NCBI GenBank assembly: GCA_900755995.1
Contig: CAAEIM010000077.1
Span: 1 to 11,359 of the forward strand
Direction of reading: 5' to 3'
DNA length: 11,359 bases
From: Clostridia bacterium
GTDB taxonomy: Bacteria > Bacillota > Clostridia > Oscillospirales > Acutalibacteraceae
Under the pieces are notes generated by a model that was not told the DNA's origin, made no database searches, and saw only the letters and a list, made by a program, of their open reading frames with translations. The translations under genes were made by a program, and so were the position numbers. Below are positions 6,264 to 11,359 of the stretch, one piece after another (positions within the stretch are counted from its first letter, which is position 1; the number at the start of each line of letters is the position of its first letter).

Positions 6264-7526
6264 ATGGATTTAATGATTATTCTGAGAAACCTCGCCATAA
6301 TCCTTGTTGCTGCAAAGCTTTGCGGTCTGATTGCACGCAAGCTCAAAGCACCACAGGTGGTTGGCGAAATTATTGCGGGTCTTATTATCGGACCGGCACT
6401 GCTTAATATTGTAGTTAAGGACGATTTCATTACCGGTATGGCTGAAATAGGAGTAATTCTTCTTATGTTCTCAGCGGGTTTGGGTACGGATCTCAAGGAG
6501 CTTGTCAAGACCGGACCTGTTGCGCTGTTGGTAGCTCTGTCTGGCGTAGCCGTTCCTCTGGTAGGCGGTATGCTTGTTTATATGGCTTTTGGCTTTGGTA
6601 CTCCTGATACACGCCTTTATGAAGGTATATTTATGGGAACTGTGCTTTCCGCAACGTCCGTAAGCATTACCGTTCAGGCTCTTAAAGAAATGGGGCATTT
6701 AAAAGGTAAGGTAGGAACTACTATACTTTCGGCTGCAATTCTTGACGATATTATCGGCATTATTCTTCTTACTGTTGTAATCGGCTTTAAAGATCCCGAA
6801 GTTTCTCCTGTTGATGTTTGCATTAAGACAATCCTTTTCTTTGTTCTTGCCATTGTGCTTGGCTTTGCGCTTTACTTTTTATTTAAATGGATCAGCAAAC
6901 GCTGGCCTCACTCAAGAAGAATTCCTATTTTCGGACTTGTTCTATGCTTTGCGGCAGCGTATTGTTCAGAGGAGTTTTTCGGCATTGCCGATATTACAGG
7001 CGCATATGTAGCCGGTATTATTTTATGCAATATTCAGGACGCAGGTTACATTGAAAGAAAAATGGACATCAGCTCATATATGATTTTCGGTCCTATATTC
7101 TTTGCAAGCATTGGTTTGCAGACGAGCTTTGATAACTTTAATTTACAGATATTATGGTTTTCCATCGCACTTGTTGCGGTTGCGCTGATTACAAAGATTC
7201 TGGGCTGCGGCGCAATGGCTAAGGTGTGCAAATTTGATGTACCGGATTCATTGAAAATCGGTGTTGGTATGATGAACCGTGGTGAAGTTGCACTTATTGT
7301 TGCGCAAAAGGGATTGGACGCAGGACTTATGGACGCAAAATTCTTTACAGCCGTAATCATTCTTATTATTGTATCGTCAATTCTCACTCCGATTCTTTTG
7401 AAGCTGCTTTATTCAAAGTGGCCTGATAAAAAGGACAATGAGCTGCTTAATACTGAAAAGCTCGCTCAGGAGGAAGTAGGAGCTACTTACAATATCACGC
7501 CAAACGATTTTGAACAAGATGAATAA
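6264..7526 (+). CDS. CPA2-family monovalent cation/proton antiporter
   Basis: This 420-residue, roughly 12-13-helix membrane protein belongs to the Na+/H+ exchanger superfamily (NapA/GerN/Kef-type transport domain). It would exchange Na+ or K+ for protons across the cytoplasmic membrane for pH and ion balance. Diagnostic features are the N-terminal RKLKAPQVVGEIIAGLIIGP (25-44), the ATSVSIT stretch (130-136), the paired acidic residues Asp161-Asp162 in ILDDIIGII that bind the ion, and MMNRGEVALIVA (336-347) with conserved Arg339. The protein ends in a short acidic tail (from about 388) and has no TrkA-N domain, so it is not a full Kef channel. AGGAG is 13 nt before the ATG, a long spacing, but no better in-frame start exists. 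The gene stands alone with its own promoter and terminator. The ion preference cannot be read from sequence. Confidence 0.93.
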   Translation: MDLMIILRNLAIILVAAKLCGLIARKLKAPQVVGEIIAGLIIGPALLNIVVKDDFITGMAEIGVILLMFSAGLGTDLKELVKTGPVALLVALSGVAVPLVGGMLVYMAFGFGTPDTRLYEGIFMGTVLSATSVSITVQALKEMGHLKGKVGTTILSAAILDDIIGIILLTVVIGFKDPEVSPVDVCIKTILFFVLAIVLGFALYFLFKWISKRWPHSRRIPIFGLVLCFAAAYCSEEFFGIADITGAYVAGIILCNIQDAGYIERKMDISSYMIFGPIFFASIGLQTSFDNFNLQILWFSIALVAVALITKILGCGAMAKVCKFDVPDSLKIGVGMMNRGEVALIVAQKGLDAGLMDAKFFTAVIILIIVSSILTPILLKLLYSKWPDKKDNELLNTEKLAQEEVGATYNITPNDFEQDE

Positions 7527-7542
7527 AAAATCTATGTAAACT

Positions 7543-7572
7543 GAGCCGTTCTCATTTGGGAACGGCTCTTTT
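7543..7572 (+). terminator. Terminator of the antiporter gene
   Basis: The stem GAGCCGTTCTC (7543-7553) pairs with GGGAACGGCTC (7558-7568), one wobble pair, loop ATTT, followed by TTTTG. It lies 16 nt past the stop codon. The T-run is short. Confidence 0.8.
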
Positions 7573-7713
7573 GATGGTTTGTAATTATTTCAAAATATTA
7601 CAAAAATTTCCTATTAGTGTAACAAAAACGTTTAAAATAATTCTAATTCAGAATGATAACTCGGCGCTTATTGTGACTTTTGCCAAAACAACAGGTAAAT
7701 TCTTAACAAGGGG

Positions 7714-7742
7714 TTGATTTTTTCTTACTTATCTGATATAAT
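7714..7742 (+). promoter_or_regulatory. Sigma-A promoter of the NlpC/P60 gene
   Basis: The -35 is TTGATT (7714-7719), the spacer is 17 bp and the -10 is a perfect TATAAT (7737-7742). The predicted start near 7749 leaves a leader of about 64 nt. A second promoter closer to the gene, using TACACT (7784-7789) as -10, is conceivable but has no good -35. Confidence 0.65.
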
Positions 7743-7759
7743 TATTACAAATTTGTTAA

Positions 7760-7791
7760 TTAGTGTAATTTCAATGTAATCGTTACACTAA
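7760..7791. repeat. TTAGTGTAA inverted repeat with an upstream direct copy
   Basis: TTAGTGTAA (7760-7768) and its exact complement TTACACTAA (7783-7791) form a 9-bp inverted repeat in the leader. The same ATTAGTGTAA decamer occurs in direct orientation at 7613-7622. It overlaps the WalR-type box, so part of the pattern may belong to that site. A hairpin in the mRNA just ahead of the ribosome site is also possible. Confidence 0.5.
7764..7780 (+). promoter_or_regulatory. WalR-type box (TGTAAT-N5-TGTAAT)
   Basis: Two direct TGTAAT hexamers (7764-7769 and 7775-7780) are separated by 5 bp. This is exactly the direct-repeat form of the WalR (YycF) binding site known from Firmicutes, TGTWAH-N5-TGTWAH. 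The WalRK system controls peptidoglycan hydrolases, which fits the gene just downstream. The box lies downstream of the best promoter, so bound WalR would be expected to repress it unless a nearer promoter is used. Confidence 0.5.
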
Positions 7792-7812
7792 ATACATTTG
7801 GAGGTAATTACA

Positions 7813-9387
7813 ATGCAGCGGAGTAAGAAAATTGCTTCTGTACTGCTAAGTGTGGCAATGCTTTCGGGTGCTTGTGTAGCCGGAGGCAGTACAACAGCTC
7901 ACGCTTCAGGTACAGGTGCAGGTCTTGCCGAGTGGGCGCTGAATGCATATTACAGCGGCTGGAGCTACGTTTACGGCGGAGCAAGTCCGGGAACCGTTGA
8001 CTGCTCGGGACTTATCTATTCCTATTGCGGCGGAAACGCAAGAGGCGGAGATTCCCAGCTTTATGCATCAAGCGAAAGCGGATATATCAGCAATGGTATT
8101 CCAAGAGTTCACGGACTCGGACTTCATATGGACGGTCACGTCGGCGTATATATCGGTGACGGTATGGCGGTTGACGCACGAAACGATGATGAAGATGTAT
8201 GCTACGATACCCTTGACTATATGGGTTGGACTCAGTGGTACAAGGTAGGCGCAATTGACTACATTGAAAACGGCTGGGAACAGTTCAATGGTGATTATTA
8301 TTACTATGAAAACGGCGAGTACATTGTAGATACATCAAGAACCATTGACGGCACTACATATTATTTTGACTCAAAGGGAAGATCAAGTGAAACACCGTCG
8401 GATACTTCTTCCAAGGCGGAAAATTCTTCAAATTCAGATAACAGTTCATCAAATGAAAGCTCTGACAGCTCATCGAGTGAAAATGCCGAGTCAGCTGAAA
8501 ATGAGAATCAAGAGGTAAACGAAGCTGATGAGGAAAAAGTACCTGAGCAGCCGGCTCTTTACAGAAACGGTGATGAGGGTGAAGAAGTGTCAAAAATTCA
8601 GGAGCGTCTTAAAGAGCTTGGATATTATGACGGCGAAGTAACAGGTAAGTTTGACGATGCAACCGAGGCAGCTTATGTTAAGTTCCAAGAGGCTGCGGGA
8701 GTATCGGTTGACGGTATATCCGGCACAGACAGGGACATCCTTTATTCAGAGGATTGCCCAAGCTATGAGGAGCATGAGTCACAGCTTGCCGAGCAGACTG
8801 TTTCATATTCAGTGGGTGACGAGAGCGACGTTGTTCTTACAATCCAGAACAGACTTGCAATTCTCGGTTACTTTGATGAAATAGCTTCAGGATATTACGG
8901 CGAAGCCACAGCTTCTGCGGTTGAGGCATTCCAGCTTGCTAATAAGCTTGAGGCAACAGGTGTTGTAGATCAGGATACCTACGAGTTGATGTTCTCGGCA
9001 GGTGCTGTATCAAACATCAGCACTGCACTTACAACATACACAGGTCCGTATTTAATGCCGACAAATACAAGGTCTTCACAGTTTGTTTTACAGAACACGC
9101 AGAATCAGAATTATGCACATTCGGCGGCAGAGGTTGCTTATACGGCAAATAAGGTTACAAAGAAGGCTCTTTCAAATACAGCAGCCAATTCTCCTTCCCT
9201 TATTACAGCGAATGTTGAACGTAATCTGAATTTCGGACTTTGGTTCTTTGTAGTCTTTGCAATTCTTTCAGTCTTTGGCGGTGTGTTTATTGCACAAAGG
9301 AGAAAAAGTACAAAAAGTGCACGCCGTGCAAGAGCGAGAAGCAGAAAGGCTTATACAAGAGTAAAAACAGAAGCAAGATATTGGTGA
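7813..9387 (+). CDS. Exported NlpC/P60 cell-wall hydrolase, membrane-anchored
   Basis: This 524-residue protein probably cleaves peptide bonds in peptidoglycan outside the cell. The ATG at 7813 is preferred over an in-frame TTG at 7798 because GGAGG (7800-7804) sits 8 nt before it. Domains in order: a signal peptide to about AHA31; an NlpC/P60 domain (about 37-152) with nucleophile Cys64 in DCSGLIYSYC, His109 in GHVGVYIGDG, and Asp121 where His/Asn/Gln/Glu is usual; wall-binding-type repeats (GWEQFNGDYYYYENG, about 154-190); a Ser-rich acidic linker (190-245); two PG_binding_1 domains (about 247-313 and 330-395); a Thr/Asn/Ala-rich spacer; then a C-terminal membrane helix (about 475-494) and a strongly basic tail with many Arg/Lys. 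The enzyme should therefore stay tethered to the membrane while reaching into the wall. Similar proteins act in wall turnover and cell separation. Confidence 0.93.
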   Translation: MQRSKKIASVLLSVAMLSGACVAGGSTTAHASGTGAGLAEWALNAYYSGWSYVYGGASPGTVDCSGLIYSYCGGNARGGDSQLYASSESGYISNGIPRVHGLGLHMDGHVGVYIGDGMAVDARNDDEDVCYDTLDYMGWTQWYKVGAIDYIENGWEQFNGDYYYYENGEYIVDTSRTIDGTTYYFDSKGRSSETPSDTSSKAENSSNSDNSSSNESSDSSSSENAESAENENQEVNEADEEKVPEQPALYRNGDEGEEVSKIQERLKELGYYDGEVTGKFDDATEAAYVKFQEAAGVSVDGISGTDRDILYSEDCPSYEEHESQLAEQTVSYSVGDESDVVLTIQNRLAILGYFDEIASGYYGEATASAVEAFQLANKLEATGVVDQDTYELMFSAGAVSNISTALTTYTGPYLMPTNTRSSQFVLQNTQNQNYAHSAAEVAYTANKVTKKALSNTAANSPSLITANVERNLNFGLWFFVVFAILSVFGGVFIAQRRKSTKSARRARARSRKAYTRVKTEARYW

Positions 9388-9393
9388 TTTTTC

Positions 9394-9441
9394 AAAAGTC
9401 GTATCATATGGTCGTCCATACTGATACGGCTTTTGTTTTTT
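9394..9441 (+). terminator. Terminator of the NlpC/P60 gene
   Basis: AAAAGTCGTATCA (9394-9406) pairs with TGATACGGCTTTT (9422-9434), one wobble pair. An inner TATGG/CCATA stem lies above it, and GTTTTTT follows. It begins 6 nt past the stop codon. Confidence 0.85.
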
Positions 9442-9513
9442 ATTATATGAAATTGCTTGGAAGAAGTTGGGCTTAAAAGCTGATTTTATATGATACTATT
9501 TGCTAGAATAAGT

Positions 9514-9529
9514 GCAGCCCACCGGCTGC
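9514..9529. other. Short GC-rich hairpin ahead of the DUF896 promoter
   Basis: GCAGCC-CACC-GGCTGC is a perfect 6-bp stem in AT-rich surroundings, 5 bp before the -35 box. It lacks a T-run on either strand, so it is not a normal terminator. It may be an operator or chance. Confidence 0.3.
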
Positions 9530-9534
9530 CTGTG

Positions 9535-9563
9535 TTGCAAAATTATAATTTGTATGATATTAT
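9535..9563 (+). promoter_or_regulatory. Sigma-A promoter of the DUF896 gene
   Basis: The -35 is TTGCAA (9535-9540), the spacer is 17 bp and the -10 is TATTAT (9558-9563). The start would fall around 9570, inside the tandem repeat that follows. Confidence 0.6.
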
Positions 9564-9565
9564 TA

Positions 9566-9597
9566 TACGAAGGTTAGGAAGTACGAAGGTTAGGAAG
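9566..9597 (+). repeat. Perfect 16-bp tandem duplication in the DUF896 leader
   Basis: TACGAAGGTTAGGAAG occurs twice with no spacer (9566-9581 and 9582-9597). Each copy holds an AGGAAG ribosome-binding core, so the leader carries two Shine-Dalgarno sequences, and only the second has the right distance to the start. The exact identity suggests a recent duplication or slippage event. Confidence 0.95.
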
Positions 9598-9604
9598 TGA
9601 TATT

Positions 9605-9841
9605 TTGGATAAAGAATTAATTAACAGAATAAATGAGCTTGCGAAAAAGAAAAGGACTCTTGGTCTTAATGCTGAAGAGCAGGCTGAACAAAAGCAGCTG
9701 TACGCAGTGTATCTTTCTGAAATAAGACAGCAGTTTGACAGCACTCTCGACAACGTCAGCATAAAGCAGGAGGACGGTTCGGTAGTTCCTTTCAAATCCG
9801 CCGCAAAAAAGAAAAACAGCAACGGAGAAAAAACGGAATAA
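9605..9841 (+). CDS. DUF896 / YnzC-family small protein
   Basis: The 78-residue product matches the DUF896 (YnzC) family of Firmicutes. It has an N-terminal helical hairpin (KELINRINELAKKKRTLGL, then NAEEQAEQKQLYAVYLSEIRQQF, about 3-44), then the typical TLDNVSIKQEDGSVVPF strand region (47-63) and a Lys-rich tail. Family members are small cytoplasmic proteins of poorly known function; in Bacillus subtilis ynzC lies in the SOS-controlled yneA operon. Here it stands alone, and no LexA-type site is seen ahead of it. Translation begins at TTG (9605-9607), supported by AGGAAG (9592-9597) 7 nt before it; no in-frame ATG is suitable. Length is normal. Confidence 0.88.
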   Translation: MDKELINRINELAKKKRTLGLNAEEQAEQKQLYAVYLSEIRQQFDSTLDNVSIKQEDGSVVPFKSAAKKKNSNGEKTE

Positions 9842-9861
9842 ATTTAATCTACTATATAATA

Positions 9862-9899
9862 GGGCTGATTCAGTATTTTCTGAATCAGCCCAAGTTTTG
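9862..9899 (+). terminator. Shared terminator between DUF896 and cobW-type genes
   Basis: A perfect 12-bp stem, GGGCTGATTCAG (9862-9873) with CTGAATCAGCCC (9880-9891), has a 6-nt loop. Plus-strand AAGTTTTGTTTG follows, giving a good terminator for DUF896. It starts only 13 nt past the stop of the convergent minus-strand gene and probably ends that transcript too, though the minus-side T-run is weak. Confidence 0.85.
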
Positions 9900-9904
9900 T
9901 TTGA

Positions 9905-11182
9905 TTAATCATCAAGACATTTGTCAAGTCTTTCAATGATGTTCTTTTTATCCATATGTTGACCGATGAATACAAGTTTGATTTCACGGTCACCGTATTT
10001 TTCATCCCAATGCTCCTCAATATCGGGATATTCTTTAAAATACTTCTTCTGTGCGCTCTTTGGAAAAGCAGCAAGCCATTTACCGTTTTCAGTTGCAGTT
10101 ATCTGTACGCCTGCCTGCTCAAACACATAGAGGTAATCTCTTTTATCATCATCTGAGAACCAGAGAATACCCTTTGCTCTTACTACACCCTTTGGCCAGT
10201 CATTGACAAACTCCTGCAGCTTGTCCTGATTAAACGGACGGCGGCTGTGATAAACGAAGGTACCAATGCCGTATTCCTCTTCATCGTCACCGTGATGATG
10301 GTGATGACAGCAATGACCGTGTTCATGGTCGCATTGAGAATGGTCTTCATCCTCGTGATGGTGATGATGATGGTCGTGTTCGCCCTCGTGGTGATGCTCG
10401 TGCTCATCTTCGTGATGGTGCTCGTGCTCATCGTGATGCGCGTCTGAGTCCTTGTCGTAAGCTAATGCCCAGCCTGCTGAGCCTGCGGTTTCTTCAAAAT
10501 CGTAGCGATTTGTATTTAAAATCTCTGCAACGCTTACCTTGCCGTAATTAGACTCAATAATTTTTGCCTTTGGCTGGAGAGTTTTAATCATAGTTTTAAC
10601 TCTGCCAAGCTCCTCCTCATTAACCATATCTACCTTGTTGAGAATGATAGTTGAGCAAAATTCGATTTGCTGAATAACAAGGTTTTCAATATCCTCTTCG
10701 TCAACATCATCTTTAAGAAGATTGTCGCCGCAGCCGAATTCTGTTGCCATTCTGAGTGCGTCAACAACGGTAACGATGTTGTCAAGACGGCAAATAGCAG
10801 GAGTACCTTCTTCTTCGTTACCCTCAAGAACTGCTATTGACTGAGCAATAGGGAGGGGTTCGCAGATTCCGCTTGCCTCAATGAGAATGTAATCGAATTT
10901 GCCCGACTTAACAAGCTCGGCAAGCTGATTAATAAGGTCAACACTGAGAGTACAGCAGATACAGCCGTTTGAGAGAGGTACAAGGTTGTTGTCTGTCTGT
11001 GTAACAACGCCCGATTTTTGAATAAGCTCGGCGTCAATATTTACCTCGCCTATATCATTCACAATAACGGCGCATTTGTAGCCCTCTTGGTTGTTTAAAA
11101 CGTGATTTATAAGTGTAGTTTTGCCTGAACCAAGATATCCTGTAAGCAGGGTTATGGGTATTGGAAGCTTTGGTTTTGCCAT
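9905..11182 (-). CDS. CobW/COG0523 G3E-family GTPase, His-rich metallochaperone
   Basis: This 425-residue cytoplasmic GTPase belongs to the family that inserts or traffics metal ions (Zn, Co or Ni depending on subgroup). Walker A is GYLGSGKTT (15-23). The conserved metal-binding GCICC motif is at 73-77 (Cys74, 76, 77). Switch/Walker B is IEASGICEP (101-109), the guanine motif is NKVD (182-185), and a CobW C-terminal domain covers about 304-421. Between the two domains, residues 249-297 hold 26 His and three Cys, a flexible metal-storage or sensing loop seen in many zinc- and nickel-related members. The ribosome site AAAGGA is 10 nt before ATG; a two-codon ATG-ACA-TAA lies in that gap, directly abutting the start. 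No cobalamin, urease or hydrogenase genes are nearby to fix the metal. Zinc is the commonest guess, but no clear Zur site is visible. Length is normal with the His insert. Confidence 0.93.
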   Translation of the reverse strand: MAKPKLPIPITLLTGYLGSGKTTLINHVLNNQEGYKCAVIVNDIGEVNIDAELIQKSGVVTQTDNNLVPLSNGCICCTLSVDLINQLAELVKSGKFDYILIEASGICEPLPIAQSIAVLEGNEEEGTPAICRLDNIVTVVDALRMATEFGCGDNLLKDDVDEEDIENLVIQQIEFCSTIILNKVDMVNEEELGRVKTMIKTLQPKAKIIESNYGKVSVAEILNTNRYDFEETAGSAGWALAYDKDSDAHHDEHEHHHEDEHEHHHEGEHDHHHHHHEDEDHSQCDHEHGHCCHHHHHGDDEEEYGIGTFVYHSRRPFNQDKLQEFVNDWPKGVVRAKGILWFSDDDKRDYLYVFEQAGVQITATENGKWLAAFPKSAQKKYFKEYPDIEEHWDEKYGDREIKLVFIGQHMDKKNIIERLDKCLDD

Positions 11183-11222
11183 TTATGTCATTTCCTTTCA
11201 AGAATAATAATTTATGATTGGA

Positions 11223-11251
11223 ATAATAGCACAACCGCCTTGCTTTGTCAA
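11223..11251 (-). promoter_or_regulatory. Sigma-A promoter of the CobW-type gene
   Basis: On the minus strand a perfect -35 TTGACA (11246-11251), a 17-bp spacer and -10 TATTAT (11223-11228) place the start about 35 nt before the coding start. AACCGC (11233-11238) and GCGGTT (11258-11263) form an inverted repeat around the -35 that could be an operator. Confidence 0.75.
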
Positions 11252-11314
11252 GTGGTTGCGGTTAGTTAATGCTAATTTATTATATATTTTGTATTATTTC
11301 TGATTGAGAAAGCA

Positions 11315-11333
11315 ATATTCAAAATGTGAATAT
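11315..11333. promoter_or_regulatory. Inverted repeat near the right edge
   Basis: ATATTCA-AAATG-TGAATAT is a perfect 7-bp inverted repeat in the AT-rich region beyond the CobW-type promoter. It may be an operator for a gene to the right of the window. An 11-bp direct repeat, GATTGGAATAA, occurs at 11216-11226 and 11344-11354, on either side. No gene is visible here. Confidence 0.3.
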
Positions 11334-11359
11334 ATTTACCGGGGATTGGAATAAACATA

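Noticed and set aside
7573..7740. Possible c-di-AMP (ydaO-type) riboswitch before the NlpC/P60 gene
   Set aside because: Such riboswitches are common upstream of wall hydrolases, but the conserved G-rich core motifs are absent and no fitting fold is visible.
7798..7812. In-frame TTG as start of the NlpC/P60 gene
   Set aside because: The GGAGG ribosome site lies downstream of that TTG and is correctly placed for the ATG at 7813, which also gives a normal signal peptide.
9535..9604. LexA/SOS operator ahead of DUF896, as in the B. subtilis ynzC operon
   Set aside because: No CGAAC-N4-GTTCG-type dyad is present; CGAAGGTT occurs only as direct repeats.
10247..10447. Hydrophobic Met/Val-rich plus-strand ORF
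   Set aside because: It is the antisense shadow of the His-rich codons of the CobW-type gene (CAT/CAC repeats read as ATG/GTG).

Overview
The window looks like chromosome from an anaerobic, gut-type Clostridia bacterium, most plausibly a Ruminococcus-like member of the Oscillospiraceae. The evidence is a secreted protein ending in a two-repeat dockerin (the plug of cellulosomes and amylosomes), a fused acetaldehyde/alcohol dehydrogenase for fermentation, a BspA-type leucine-rich-repeat lipoprotein, moderate-to-low GC, strong AGGAGG-type ribosome sites and sigma-A promoters. The species is inferred from gene content only.

Left edge (1-748): an eroded, mobile-element-like zone. It has a terminator from a gene outside the window, a run of about 20-bp imperfect repeats resembling the multi-repeat end of an IS21-type element, a short XRE-family regulator broken by an in-frame stop and a 1-nt frameshift, and a start-less coding fragment on the other strand.

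824-2129 (+): a clear promoter with a palindrome at the start point drives a secreted dockerin protein and then a small four-helix membrane protein. 2130-2381 holds two terminators facing each other.

2382-5785 (-): a BspA-like lipoprotein gene lies 62 nt upstream of full-length adhE, with no clear promoter between them. The promoter ahead of the pair carries a 12/14 match to the clostridial Rex operator, which would tie transcription to NADH/NAD+ balance.

5786-6263 is an AT-rich divergent intergenic region. 6264-7526 (+) encodes a CPA2-type monovalent cation/proton antiporter with its own terminator. 7813-9387 (+) encodes an exported NlpC/P60 cell-wall hydrolase with wall-binding repeats, two peptidoglycan-binding domains and a C-terminal membrane anchor. 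Its leader has a perfect WalR-type box (TGTAAT-N5-TGTAAT).

9605-9841 (+) is a DUF896/YnzC small protein with a TTG start; its leader contains a perfect 16-bp tandem duplication. 9905-11182 (-) is a CobW/COG0523 GTPase with a large His-rich metal-binding loop and a consensus promoter. The two converge on a shared perfect hairpin.

No RNA gene, CRISPR array or intact transposase was seen. Most of the window is ordinary housekeeping and surface chromosome. The best leads are the regulatory sites (Rex-like, WalR-like, operator palindromes), the unrecognised middle domain of the dockerin protein, and the decayed left edge.
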